A stretch of DNA of 64,000 bases from Distichodus sexfasciatus (taxonomy: Eukaryota; Chordata; Actinopteri; Characiformes; Distichodontidae): positions 356,462 to 420,461 of the forward strand of contig JAVGVS010000296.1 in assembly GCA_032718565.1 (NCBI GenBank). Reading direction: 5' to 3'. Below are positions 11,681 through 26,160 of this stretch, one piece after another (position 1 is the stretch's first letter; each line of letters opens with the position of its first letter). The notes under the pieces were generated by a model. The model was not told the origin of the DNA. It worked only from the letters and a program-made list of their open reading frames with translations, and did not search any database. Made by a program: the position numbers and the translations under genes.

Positions 11681-12732
11681 CTACTGGTAATACAGCTCCA
11701 GGTTCATTCCATCATGAATCTCATCTGCATCACAGGAGTCAAGGAGTCAATAAACACGTCGTCTCCTAGCAAGCCAGCTTCCAGCTTACTGTTAATTAAT
11801 TAGTATGACCAAGATTGGGTTCATAATAGTAATAATATTTTTCTATACTTATCCAGATCTGGAAATTTCTCACTTCTGATTCCATATTGTGTGTCAACCC
11901 TGACTGTATGTTTTGTCTTATTTTCTTAGCAAAATATTAAGAAAATATAAGTGGCTCAAGATTTTTGGACCACACCTTACATCTGATGCTAAAACCATAA
12001 TCCTGAGTTAAAAGGATACAATCTCCCAGTGACACGTGGTCCTTAAATATGGTGTACCTGCAAGAGACAAGCACATGTGAATGAGCTGCATTACAAACAT
12101 CGCTGGGTGAGAACACTGGACAATAATGTGGAAAACAATCAGCAATCATGCCAGAACATTCCACACAGTTTGGAAACAATCCGACAGCCGTCCCCACTTT
12201 TGAAGACTACATGTTAATAATGCTCAACAGAAGTGCCCAAAAATTCTAAACTACTTATATTTGTTATGTTATGCCAGACTAGCAACACATATTTCTGATA
12301 TTGGTTTGAGGTTGTATCGCCCAGCCCTAATAACTAATAGCTAAAATGATAGGACTACTAAAACTGCAAATGTTCTGATAGATGGATGTTTAAAATCAAA
12401 CACAACTACAGCGCAAATCTGGTCATACACATGAGAACTCTCACCATTTCTTCAGGACTATTTTGTCCCATCTGGTGCCGGTCTGAGCTGCAATCAGCTT
12501 CTTTAGATCCCCAATGGTGTCTTCAGAGCTGCAGGGAGAGTCAAGGACCACAGACTATACAACACTGAGGCAGTTGGTAGAGTAACGGACCAGTCTCTCT
12601 CACTTTCACTCACACACCCACACACACCAGACCCAGCTTTCTGCAGAATTATTCCACCATAGTGTCTAAAGGATACTTGCACTTGACCCGGACCTTCTTG
12701 CCGAGTCGGTCATTACACACAACCTCGATCAT
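11681..12732 (-). CDS. ubl5: ubl5: ubiquitin-like protein 5 (Hub1 homologue)
   Basis: UBL5 is a small non-conjugated ubiquitin-like protein that binds spliceosome components and supports pre-mRNA splicing. Read on the minus strand, coding exons are 12732-12677 (within an exon starting at 12747), 12528-12445, 12057-12020 and 11724-11681 (stop TAG). They total 222 nt, giving 73 residues, the family's invariant length. Visible motifs: [18 protein letters not shown] at the N-terminus, [16 protein letters not shown] in the middle, [19 protein letters not shown], and the C-terminal LELYYQ. The di-tyrosine end, instead of a ubiquitin Gly-Gly, is the hallmark of UBL5. All splice junctions are GT-AG and preserve frame. 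A noncoding first exon probably ends at 13584. The gene is tail to tail with vav1 and head to head with pin1, as UBL5 and PIN1 neighbour each other in human. Confidence 0.95.
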
Positions 12733-13583
12733 CTCTGCAACTTTGCCCTGTCACACAGAAAAAACAACACAGAAATCACATCAACACATCACACAGCAAT
12801 AACATACTGTAATAACATTGAACACCTGAGTCTCATCTATTGGCTCCTGAATCGAATCAAAAACGTACTGTAACAGACCTTGTGATATCGGCACACATCA
12901 AATCATTGTCTATTGAAATGATATATTGTATCACAATGAAAACTGTTTACATCCCTCCTACTGTGTAAAACAGCAATGCATTTTAGAGTATATTTTGCTG
13001 TGTATGTCTATCACCTCAGATTTAGCCCCTTCCTATTTCTCTTCATTTCTTTGATACTGCATTTATTATTTCATCTTATGGCAGATTCTCTACAAGCTGT
13101 AAATTCTGACATCACCTCATGATTGTCACTTTTGTCTAAAATCAGTCAGCTGTTTAAGAACTTTATCTCACTTTATGGCAATGCAATTGAATCTAATCAG
13201 CCAAATCTGTCCCATTTAACTCACTAAACTATTTTGACGTTTTCAAAACCATGCTAACAGCTTAGCTAAACCCGACTATAAAGTCAGAATTATAGGAATG
13301 TTAACAATTAAATAGTTCAAAACGCAAAATTAAACATTAAAACGAATAAGAATGATAAGATAAGAATGGTAAGTGAGAATATATAGAAAACTGGCCTCAA
13401 GAGTTAAGACCATTAGCCAAAATGCTAACTAGCTCTTTCCACGTTATGCACATTTTTTAAACGCCACGTTGACGCGCTAAACGCAATACGTGCACCATAA
13501 TATCGGCAACTAACTTAACGATAAAAAAATATTATTTTAAAAATATTAAAAACAATTCACACAAACATAAAACAAATCGTTAC

Positions 13584-14104
13584 CAAAACGAGCGATTCTC
13601 CAAGAAAAATCCAGACTTCACCCGCACGCACGAGCTGTGACGTAACCACGTCGCGTACGTCTTTAAAAAAACAAACGCAAATCATCAGCCAATCAGAGGT
13701 GCCCAAAGGAGGTCGCCTTCACGCGTTGGCCAATGAAATACCGTAACCCACAGCAACCAGCCAAGGCCTGCAAGACTGCCGTAAGACGAGTAGAAATGTC
13801 GCGAAGCTTTCCAAACACGAAGAATTATGTGGATAACTGATGAATAATTATGAAGAAAACACTGAACTGGCTTTTAAACAGTTCGAACTCATAAAGTAGA
13901 CGCTAAAGTGGTTCAATCTGGCTTGAAAAGTAAGCCTGAAGCGTTTTGCTTGTGGTTTTTAGAGACAGTGAGGGCGCTCTCTGTCGCCGCCCTGCCGGTG
14001 TGGGGCGGAACTGCACAGCGCGGAATTTCAGGCGCCAGAGGAGGTGTGACGCTCGGCTAACAGCTAACAGCTAACAGCTTCACGTTAATTTCACTCACAA
14101 GAAC
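13584..14104. promoter_or_regulatory. Divergent ubl5/pin1 promoter region
   Basis: The likely ubl5 noncoding exon (- strand, ending at donor 13584) and the pin1 start codon are about 520 bp apart. Between them are a CRE/ATF-like TGACGTAA at 13638-13645, CCAAT boxes at 13689-13693 and 13730-13734, a GC box GGGGCGG at 14002-14008 and locally raised CpG content. No TATA box is evident, which suits two housekeeping genes. Whether the elements serve both genes is inference. Confidence 0.65.
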
Positions 14105-15951
<1,847 letters not shown>

Positions 15952-16276
15952 CTCTACTAAACACACACACACCTCCTCTCCTTCCCCTCCCTTTCTTCAT
16001 TCCTCCCTTGTCTCTCTCTTAGTCTCTTCTCCATACATGAAATTCCTGGACTGTTAACAGAAGATATCTAGTCCACACGCAACATTCTGTTTCTGATACT
16101 CTTGAGTATCTTGCCTGGCCAGTGAGCCGTACCTTGTCTGTTTTTCTTTTTGTATTGTATGAACCGAGTTGAACAGACCAAACGGTTTGGAGACTCACTA
16201 TGGAGCTGAGAGCATGTGTAATAAAATCACGCCAAATGAGCGACCGCACGAACAGTAAAAAGTAGTGTTTATTTTG

Positions 16277-16307
<31 letters not shown>

Positions 16308-17814
16308 TTATATCATGAAAGTGAGTGGTTGTCATTGTGAACAACAAAATGTGACTTCTACATTTCACCCATCTATGAAGGAGCAGTGGACAGCTGACAT
16401 GGGCAGCGCCCGGGGATCAGTGATTGAGGACTGAACCTTGCCCATCATTGGACCAACTTCCAATCATTTTTATTCACCTTTAAAAAAATCATCACATTGT
16501 CACAGTTACAGCAAATCATAACCAATTTTGTTTTTTGTGTGTTACTTCTTTATAAATGTGCAAAGTGTTGAGAGTGAGGAAACTGTGCCAAGTAGAAAGA
16601 CATTTCAACATGCAACACGTTTATGCTGTAGAAGTGTGTTATAAAATGACGGGTCACTTTACATTACGCAAAAGTAGCCTGTAAAAGCACAGCTAATGCC
16701 AAAAAGTCTTTACAGATTGATGGTACTTTGCACATGAGCTTCCTTTACCGCCACCTATCTAACTGTTACACTACCAACTCCCAAAATTCAACTTAAGATA
16801 GTCAGTGCTGCAGAAATTACTTCTAAACAGCAGCTTTTCAAACTACAAGCTACTTGTAATTAAAAGTAATCTACACCACAAGCTGCTGCTGTAATACAGT
16901 AGTTATTACGCAACAAGCTACAGAGAAAAAGCAGCTAACTACATCCAAGCAGTTTCATGTCCTCTATGTTGGCCAAGGTGGACCCCATTCTCCAACTCCA
17001 ACTCGCAGCTGCCAAGATCGCGCTGTAATGCAATGAGTGTGCAAAGTAAAGACAAAACTTAGAAAAAAATTAGTAAACGAGGGCCAATGAGAATAATAGT
17101 AGCTAAATACATTTGAAAAAATAAGATATCTGTAGCCCACAGTGTCATAAAACCAAAGGATGGAATCTTGAAGGTCACAGTGCAGTTAGGTTCAAAATGT
17201 GAGAAACGTCTCCAGGAAACAAAAAATCCCAACTGTTTACAAACCAGCTTGCCTTTTGTTTTCACTTTTAGACAGAGCAGAAAGACAGGATAAGCCAGTA
17301 AATCTAAAAAATATCTTTAATCTACAGTGTATAATTAAGTAAGCTCGAATAAACTCAGAGACAAGTAAAATCACATCAGTTGTTACTCATAATAAATAAG
17401 TAGCCAAAATCTCAATGTGACTTTAAAGCATTTTAAGAACTTCTCTAATTAATGCTGGTAATGATTTCCAGAATTGTTTGTCCGCATTTGTAGCCTCACA
17501 TATTCTCTCTATATGATAAATGTATGACATTTATTCTCATATTATTGTATTTAAAGATCACATTTTACGAGATAAAGATATATGAATTACGAGGAAAGAT
17601 CTTGACCCGGGATAAAGATGCGCCGTGTTATAAAACAGCATCGATTAAACTGTGGAGTGATGGCGCTGTCGGGTTAAATCTGATCTAATTTCCTTCTCGA
17701 TATGAACCACTGTGTAACATTAATGTTGTTTAATTGTGCTTAATTGGTTGCACAAACGTTGCAGTCTCCAGTAAACGGAGCCAAGCTCCAGCCCTTTTAA
17801 AGTTTCTATCACTT
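15952..17814. other. Gene-free interval after pin1
   Basis: Holds the pin1 3' UTR, with an AATAAA at about 16220-16225, (CT)n at about 16281-16307, an antisense family A SINE fragment at about 16335-16450 (AGGAGCAGTGGACAGCTGAC, GGGCAGCGCC), and A/T-rich unique sequence. No other coding region was seen. Confidence 0.6.
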
Positions 17815-18470
17815 CAAAGTCAAAGTCAGATTTATTGTCAATTTCTCCACATATACTAGACATACAGAGGAATTGAAAGTACGTTTCTTGCTGTCCCACA
17901 GTGAAGAAGAGGTGCACATTATGTAAGACATCACCTGACATCACCATCCATTACTTATCACTAAGAATACCATACATGATAAAGGATCTAACGCTAAACA
18001 AGACAGAATCACAGGATAAAGGAGCACCAGACAAAAACACAAGACTGTCACGAGCAGCAAGTCCAGTATGTGCTGTGATAGTGCAGGATGTGCAAAAATG
18101 CAACTGTGCAAAAGATGTTTGCTATAGAGCAACTTCAGAGACATGTGTAGGAGATATGTTGAAATAGTGCCATAGACTGTGGAACATAGTAGCAGTAGCT
18201 TCAAAGTCCAGAATTTTTGGAAGGACAGAGAGGAGTGGGTGGGAGAGAGGGGAGAGAGTTCAGCTTCCTGATGGCCTGGTGGATGAAGCTATTTGCCAGT
18301 CTGGTGGAGCGGGCATGGATGCTCCTGTATCTCCTCCCAGAGGGCATGAGGCTGAAGACATGGTGTGCAGGGTGGCTGACATCACTCACAATCATGGTTG
18401 CTTGACTGATATCAAATACACTAAAATAAATCAAATATCAGCGCAAACATTTACACCACACTGAACACTT
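17815..18470 (-). mobile_element. LINE (L2/CR1-like) 3' end, antisense
   Basis: On the minus strand 18434-18201 encodes the C-terminal tail of a non-LTR retrotransposon polymerase (VSDVSHPAHHVFSLMPSGRR, then RYRSI, LANSF, QAIRKLNS), a motif common in fish LINE remnants. From 18200 down to 17815 follows a 3' UTR-like tail that on + reads TCAAAGTCAGATTTATTGTC. The copy is 5'-truncated and inactive. Clade assignment is from memory of similar tails. Confidence 0.75.
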
Positions 18471-19120
18471 CATTGCCACAGTTGTTCTGACACGAACACA
18501 AACTAAATTCGCAACTTATTATTATTGACTTTTAGTTACTTTCCTTTCTTCCAATTCTGTAATCACCCAAGATCTCCATTTCTCCAGGAAGACAAACCCT
18601 CCCCACTGCATGTTTATATTACATAGATACTGTTTGGGTCAATTTGAAGTTAAATTAATTATTGTCATGTAAAACTATTGTGTTTTATATGTAGGTCTTT
18701 CGAATAAACATTTAAAATGCATTTTTAATGGAAAAAGTGAACTATACTCATTAAACCATGATTTGCAAGAGGTAAATAACACCATTACACCAAATATTGA
18801 TTGAAATGGTTAATGGAGATAATAATGAGATATAAACAACGTTTCTTGGGACTTTTTGGTTTCTGACACTTTTGGATATTGACCCAGGAACGTCATTGGT
18901 GTTTGATCATTTTACTTTAGAATATAACAAAAAATAATTTAACTTTGGAATTCTCAGCCCTGCTACGCGTAACACCGACTGCCTCTTTACAATCAAACCT
19001 CAATTAAAACAAATTAAAAACTCGCCTTTTAAACCTTCCTACTCGCTGTAATACAATTTAGGGAGTTATAATTTGGTTAATTTAATATTTTTGTGTATTT
19101 GCACAGTTAGTATGCACACA

Positions 19121-19182
<62 letters not shown>

Positions 19183-19430
19183 AATGCTGTATTTCTGTAC
19201 TGTATTTCAGCCAAAACTGCACGTTTGAACCTTCTTTTCCTCATATTTTCAGACTGCGTAGAATAACTGATTAATTGTTCTTTTGTCCTTTTGTCCTTTT
19301 GAAGTGTTCGGAATGTGCTACAAAAATTCAACTGTGGAATCTGATACGGAACAAAACAAAAGGTCACATTTAGTTTAGTCCCGCATCAGATTGTTTTTCC
19401 CCACGGGGTTCTCTCTTGCCGAAGTTCCGT
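18471..19430. other. A/T-rich intergenic sequence with (ATT)n
   Basis: Contains an (ATT)n microsatellite at 19123-19181. No gene or other recognised element. Confidence 0.6.
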
Positions 19431-19431
19431 G

Positions 19432-19447
19432 TATAAAAGTATAAAAG
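19432..19447 (+). promoter_or_regulatory. Tandem TATA boxes of mfap4 gene A
   Basis: Two overlapping-spaced TATAAAAG motifs (19432-19439 and 19440-19447) about 235 bp before the exon that holds the start codon. The transcribed leader would run through about 19,470-19,560; its donor is not clear to me. Confidence 0.6.
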
Positions 19448-19699
19448 GGAGCATCGATGTGATCCATCCACACAAACGTTTCCAACAGTTTCACTTAGAC
19501 TTCACACCTTACAACAGACGAGGCGAGTTTCTCCTTTAAATCAAACTTTAGTTTAAAAAATAAAAAGAAATACGTAATACATGGTTTAACGATATGTTAA
19601 CATTATATTAACATTCAATTGTAACATTTATTTATTTAAAACATTATTTTTCAACTTTCATTACATTTTATTCCTTTACAGGTCTTACCAGGCACTACC

Positions 19700-22600
19700 A
19701 TGGTGAGAAATCAGAAATCATTTTACTTAATTTATACAAATGTGTATTTATTTTTCCTCATTGTTTTGAGTGTTTGATTTTTATACCACCCTTTTGCGCA
19801 TTACTACAAGCATGCAATTAAAATAAGCTTTTCAGTAGCGAAGTCCGTTTAAAAACGTATTTTTTGCACATTTATTTTACAAAGCAAATTCCTTGTATGT
19901 GACAACGCAATAAACTGCATTGTGATTTTGATTCTCAAAGCAAAAGCATGAGTGTGAATTAATTATTTCGGTTTTTAAACTGATTATGGAAACATTTCTT
20001 TTAAATTCACCACCACAGCGAATCGACCTTCACCAATCATCATCCAAAACCAAACAATTCTCGTTCCTGTCATCTCAAAGCAGATTACATTTACTTCAAT
20101 TGCTTCCTTTAAGTTTCAAGTAGAACTAAGTAGAATGTCACGTTTTCGATTAAAAGCTGTTTAAATTCCACTTACGGATCATACTGTATGTTTTGCTTTG
20201 GATTTCATCCTTCAAGATCCATTCCGTTATCCACAACTTTGCAGTATTTAACCCTTTGCCCCGTAGCTCCTGCTTGCTCTAGTGCTCTCCCTGGTGGTGG
20301 GGGTAGAACCTCTGCCCGTTAACGGCTCCGCTCTGCCTCTGGACTGCGAGGACATTTACACCAGCGGCTCTACGTCGAACGGCGTCTACACCATCTACCC
20401 CGGCTCTCCCGACAAACCCGTACAGGTCTACTGTGACATGGGCTGCGATCAGGACACTGGGAGATGGACGGTGAGCAAATTAAATAAGTAAAAAAAAAGA
20501 TATTAATATCTTTTAAAAATGGTAGTTATCGCCCTTTCTTTGACTGTACAACCACAGAAAAAGGAATAAAATGATAAAATATTAAGACATATGAATTATG
20601 CAGTGGGCAGCTGGCATAGGCAATATCTGGGGAACATTTATGCAAACAGGTGACATGGGCTGAATGCCCTAAATGTTAAATGTTGAAGTAAAAGCTTTGA
20701 CATATAACACATATCTGAACAGATTTATAGATGTGCAATTGCAAGTTTACTAGGGGTGTAATGATACATCGAGCTACATTGATCCATTGATTGAACAATC
20801 AACAAGCCCATAGTGTAGGTCTGAAATCCCTTTTAAGGAGGATCGGGCATCATATATATTGTAATATCACTTTATACTAAACAGGAAATCTTTTTAAAAG
20901 AGAAGGGTGTTTTTTAATATAAATGTCTGGATGAGATCTGGAATAAATATGTCAAATGCTATTTTAGTTGCTTTTTGTGATTTGATATGAATGGAAGTGA
21001 TGGTGTTATTCAGCATACGATATTGTCTCATATCAAGGCTCCTGAATCAAATCAAATGGAAATAGGAACGTAGCAGACTTTGTGATAACAAAACAGACAT
21101 CGAAAAGTCTATTGAATCGAGATGGCCTACTGTGATGAAATCTGTGATTTACACCCTTATTGTTTACTTTTTATGTTTGTCAAATTTTATAGAAATAAAA
21201 CACGTCAGGATCTTTTTCTCTCGGCCAGGTGATCCAGAGGAGAAAGGATGGCAGTGTAAACTTCTACAGACCGTGGGACGAGTACAAGAACGGCTTTGGG
21301 AATGTGAGCGGTGAATACTGGCTAGGTAAATGTTTGCTTTTTGAAAAACTCATTTCTAGCATGTAAGAGTGAACGTCTAACTGTAGTGATGACTTCAGAG
21401 TCTGTTGAAGCCCTAGGCAAACATTCCTACAATTGATGACGTGACTAATTGGGAGAGTCCACGCTTCACGTTCACCTCTTTCTTGGGCAGGTTAGGTGGA
21501 GAAAAATTAATCTGACAAACAGCCAATAACAGCAGGGGGCGCTAATATGATAATACAGTAAAAATCTAGTTGGTGGGTCTAGAACTGTTTTTTAGTCCCA
21601 GTCTATCCCTGCTGCTAAATGCCATAAATGTAAATGTTTCACCAGCAGTCATGACAATTTGCATAGTTTCGGGACAAACCTCTATAATATTGTCTTTATT
21701 TTCCTGGCAGGTCTGCAGAACATCTTCCTTATCACCTCTAGAGGGAAATATGAGCTGAGGGTTTACCTGGAGGATTTTGACAAAAGCTCAGTGTATGCAC
21801 ATTACACCTCCTTCAGCCTCGACTCGGAGCAGTACAGATACACGCTGCGCATCTCCGGCTTCCTCAACGGCGGAGCAGGTAAGTCGACAGTCACATCATC
21901 AACATTACGACATTTAGCAGAAGCTCTTATGCAGACCAGCTTCCATTTTCATCATTTCAGGGACAATTTCCTGAGAGCAACTTGGGGTTAAGGGTCTTGC
22001 CCAGGCACCCAGTGATGGTAGTGTTGGAGGTAGGATTTAAACCCCCAATCTTGGTCAGCCTTGGTCCAGAGGATAAACGCCTGACCACTAGACCACCACC
22101 CCTGTCATGCTTATCATGCTTATTGCTGACATTGTGAGTCAAAACAGAGACCTCTGTACCTCAACTTTGGCCTAACCCTAACCCGATTTTCCAAATTCAT
22201 TCACTTTCTCAAAAAGAATTACATTTGCACTAAATACTTTGTGAAGTGACAATTATCAAATTAACGAAAATATTTCTGAGTTAACAAAACATGAGAAACA
22301 TGACTGTGAACAATAAAATGTTGAGCTATGACCAGACTTTAAACTGTTTCATACTGACTCAGACACAAAAATACTGGTAGATTGTGTCGTCAATGACACT
22401 TTGCTCCAGTGATATATATATTTTTTTAAAGTTGGGTTTTGCAAGGAATCGTAGCTACACTTTTTGATTTTTGATGGATAATATAATAAGCACTTTGTTG
22501 CAAATGTAATTCTAAATGCATCAATAAAACATTTAAATGCCTAATTTTAAAATCCCTTGCACAATCTCGGAAGGTTTATGTTTGTTGTACTTGTATAAAA

Positions 22601-22866
22601 ATCTTGAATTTTGAAATCTTGTTTTAGCGGACTCACTGGCCTATCACAATGGATTTCCATTTGCCACTTATGACAGAGACACTAACAGCTGTGCGGTGAC
22701 CTTCTCGGGAGGCTACTGGTTCAACAACTGCATAAACTCCCACCTCAATGGCTTGTACAAGTGGAGCTCGTCTGCGTCGCAGACCGCTGCTGTGGTTTGG
22801 TGCAACTGGAAAGGTTGCAATTACTCTCTAAAGACTTCCGTGATGAAGATTAGACGGGCGTCTTAG
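19700..22866 (+). CDS. mfap4: mfap4-like gene A: secreted fibrinogen-related-domain protein
   Basis: MFAP4 proteins are secreted, carry one fibrinogen-related domain (FReD) and bind carbohydrates/extracellular matrix; in zebrafish mfap4 marks macrophages. Exons: 19700-19702 (only the ATG), 20267-20470, 21229-21325, 21711-21878, 22628-22866 (stop TAG), 711 nt, 236 residues. Signal peptide about residues 1-16 (MLLLALVLSLVVGVEP); an N-glycosylation sequon NGS; FReD from LDCEDIYTSG. Hallmarks: VQVYCDMGC, VIQRRKDGSVNFYRPWDEYK, GFGNVSGEYWLG, YELRVYLEDF. The last exon is the most diverged of the four paralogues: YDRDTNSC keeps a DxD calcium-site core but lacks the following DQD spacing, the usual CHxANPNG pocket reads CINSHLNG, and the end is MKIRRAS instead of MKIRPV. 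It may have changed ligand specificity. Frame and splice sites are intact. Confidence 0.88.
20750..21160. mobile_element. Probable foldback DNA element (MITE) in mfap4 A intron
   Basis: Starts TAGGGGTGTAATGATACATC and ends ATTTACACCCTTA, so GGGTGTAA is inverted at the two ends; interior shows the CGAATCAAATC-like motifs of a common fish element. A related partial copy lies at about 12840-12960. Non-coding, class inferred. Confidence 0.5.
21890..22110 (-). mobile_element. SINE family B, antisense
   Basis: In the last intron of mfap4 A. Antisense head GACCACTAGACCACCACCCC at 22083-22102, with GGTCTTGCCCAGGCACCCAG and CATTTAGCAGAAGCTCTTAT earlier, i.e. the complete unit in reverse. Confidence 0.75.
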
Positions 22867-25080
22867 GCCTAGAGTATGCCACGCTGCTTGCTATCTAGTT
22901 CATTATCTTGTGAGAACAAGAAAAAGTCATTATTTTAAATGCACAAGATTTAAAAAATCTCCTTTAGGGATTTTATGGGACTTTATAATCAGTAACTGAT
23001 CAATCTATCAGTTTCTTCTTTATGGACGTGTTCATTAGACTGTGCTAAATAATCTGTAAAAGGACTGGATTTAATGGATACTGTGATGTGACATCAGATT
23101 GCTTTAGAACCAACCAGGAGTCTCTAATGACGCTGATGCTGTTCAAGAGGCTGGGTTGCATTTCTACATCTGTGAAGGCTTGTTGTGAAAATTAGCAGTA
23201 ACTACTGGAAATCTAACACACCAAACTCAGCTTACTCAGCATTCTGCCTGATTAGATTCAGCAGCTGTGATAAATATATATCGTCCTCTCCTCAAACTTT
23301 AAGAAGTTTCAATAAAAAATATAATCATTAAAATGACTATTATTTCTGGCAACTCTTCTTGTTTCTGGTGCTGCCTGGTGCAAAATAAAAATCGGAACCA
23401 CGTTTGAATGACATCTTTTCCTTATTAAATAAACAGGTACACGAGGGCCAAAACAAACAGACTTATACTTGTCTTCTTTCTGAATCTTAACAGGTAGCTT
23501 TAACACAACAGGGGACAGACAGAGACAAAAGGGAGGATCAGGCCTAAATAGGAATCACCTGCCGGAGAGAAAAAGATTCTGATGTAAAATTTGAGAAATG
23601 TAAAAAGTAAACTGAAACACATGCAAACACTAAGCTAACTGATTACACCACACAAGATACTAAATACTAAACCAATAGATTAACAGAACAGGAGTAAGCT
23701 GGAGGCAGTGACTAAAACACAAACCACTGAAGCAAACGGATCTAGTAACTAGGAACAAAGAACTAAGAAAACACAGGTTTAACCAATAATTATGCTAACT
23801 AACCAATCAGGACACAGGGCAGAACAGATGGAAATGACTGACATACCACACTAGACAGATAAGATAGGACAGGGTTGATGCTGGTGAGAGACTGAGGTAG
23901 AGTCCAGAGTGAGTGGTGACAGTTTCTCAATTTACTCCTCAGCAAGTTAAGACATTTAAATAGTTTAATATTATGCAACTGTAGAGTTGCAGAAAAGCCA
24001 CTAAGCTAATGCATGCAATAGGACTTGCTTAAGAGCGAACTTTACTACTTGTAGTTTCCGCCAAAAATCTGCCCAATGCTCCTTCAGGGAGGGGGCAAAC
24101 GCAGAGCTCACATTTGGTTGTGGTGCACTGTGTGCTGTGCTGTGCACCTCAGTAGCGCCTTGAACGGCAACCTTCCAATCATAGGCCAACTCCCTAACCG
24201 TTACACTCCCAACTGCCCCCATGTCTCTAAACCCTTGATGCTACACTCTGCACCTTTCCTGGGCATTATAAACATGAACTGTGCTTAATTTCTAAGTTCA
24301 CTCTTTCTAGTTTTTGTTACGTTCAGACCTTGGGATAGGTCTGGAAGACTTTCAGGTATCTTTCTATATTTGTCCCTGTTTTACTGTTCAGACTTTTGTT
24401 TAAGTTGATTGTAATCATTAAGTTATTACACCCTCAGTGTTGGCAACCTCATGGCTGTGTCTGCCGCACCTTCACAAACGTGATGATGACAATTTTTTTA
24501 TTGCTTTGAACGTTTACACTGTAAAAACAGTACGCTGTGATAAAAATACTGATATAAGTAGCTGTGCGTATATAGAAAGGAAGCACGTCACAATACTGAT
24601 TAATCCAAATAAAGAACAGTTTACATACATTAGAACATACATTAATAATTTGGCGCATTATTGATTGATATCAGGATTTAAAAGCAAGAAAATCTCCAAC
24701 GTGGACTGTTATCGTTTATCTCCTTCCCTGGACTGCTGACAGCAGGTTCATGTTAATGATGTGACACTGACACATGCTGCGTTCAGTTTTTAGACAATTG
24801 TTTCCTCATTGTGGCTGTTTGCTTACTCTTCATATTTTAATCTCTCAGAGCTGAGGACCTGCACTCATCCATGTAGCCCTTAGGGGGCACTCAAATTCAA
24901 ACCTATGGGCCAATTGTAGAGTCACCAATCAACCTAAACCGCATGCTTTCAGACTGTGGGCAACACGGGGAGAGCATACAGTCTCCACACAGAAAGACCC
25001 CACGACTGGCCTGGAGATCGGAGCCTGGACCTTCTTTCTTAATACATAGGCTTTAACATGGAGTTTCCCCACACTTTACA
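22867..25080. other. Intergenic region between mfap4 A and B
   Basis: Mostly A/T-rich. It includes an A-rich probable interspersed repeat at about 23,400-23,900 (AACACAACAGGGGACAGACA), a rearranged family A SINE at about 24,025-24,225 (body in sense, head antisense ending CCAACTGCCCC), and at about 24,840-25,035 a diverged copy of the repeat found intact at 34,718-35,085. No gene was recognised. Confidence 0.55.
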
Positions 25081-25345
25081 GCTGGAACAGCTTCAACTCT
25101 TCTGGGAATGCTGTCCACAAGAGTGTGTTTACAGGAATTTTTGAGGTTCAGCCACTGATGTTGGACGAGAAGACCTGGCTCACAGTCTCTGCTCTAATTC
25201 ATCCCAAAGGTGTTCTATGGGGTTGCGGTCAGGGCTTTGTGCAGGACAGTCAAGTTCTTCGTCAACAACAAACTCATTCATCATCCATGTCTCTGTGGAG
25301 CTTGCTTTGTGTGCTGGTGTGCAGTCATGTTGTTTTGGCAATATA
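25081..25345 (-). mobile_element. Tc1-like transposase remnant
   Basis: Read on the minus strand from about 25,262 the sequence encodes EELDCPAQSPDRNPIEHLWD, the third-acidic-residue region of Tc1-family transposases. Upstream and downstream are frameshifted and truncated. No intact transposase. Confidence 0.75.
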
Positions 25346-25727
25346 CAGTAGCATCAGGATGAAGAATATGAAGACTCCCATTCATGTAGTGGACAGAACC
25401 AAACCTGCTTATCTTACTAGTATATTATCTAGTCTAAAGCGCAGGTGATTAGGCATTTGCTTATAATGCCCTTGCTTATTCTGAAGAGAAAGAGCAGCTC
25501 AGGTTTTGACCACCATCAAATGTTAGTGTTAGTTGCACTAGTTTTTAGAAAAATGTCATCATTTCAGTGGAAGAGTATGAAACTGTCTATATGAATTCAT
25601 ATAAAATTGCGGAACTGAGTCATTATTAATTTTTATTATTCCTGCTACTGCCTGGAACTCGAGATGTGATCAGTCCTCGTGCCTTAAAGGTTTGAGAATT
25701 TATGGGAGGAGATAAAACTCCACTGAT

Positions 25728-25804
25728 TATAAACTTGGCTGAGATTGAGGCTTTATAAGTGTGTCTGTGAGCTCTGGAGACTTCAGTAAGGGATTTGATA
25801 AGTG
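25728..25804 (+). promoter_or_regulatory. Promoter and noncoding first exon of mfap4 gene B
   Basis: TATAAAC at 25728-25734 precedes a short leader ending at a clean donor (AAGTG/GTGAGT, exon end 25804). A second leader exon starts at 26098 and runs through the start codon to 26166. Confidence 0.5.
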
Positions 25805-26160
25805 GTGAGTTTACATCATTTCACCATTTCACCATCATCATCAGTTTTAAAGCTCATTTTACTCAACTTCATTCTTACTCTTTAGATGTTTAGTTTATTG
25901 TATGTTTTTTGGATCTTAGCATTTTGATAACTTCCCATTTCTAAATTCTGTTTTTTGCTTTGATCATTCAGGGTACATTTCACTATGTGCTGTACTTTAA
26001 TAACTTTGTATATGACAAATAAAAAAAATCTTGAAATCTTGGAATCTACTGTTGGTTATATTTGGCTTTGGTTTTAATCATTTCTTTCTTATTTTAGGCT
26101 CAGACCAATCATCAGTTTGCTATTGAGCTATTGTAAGGAGAAGAGCTTTTATTGTCCAGA

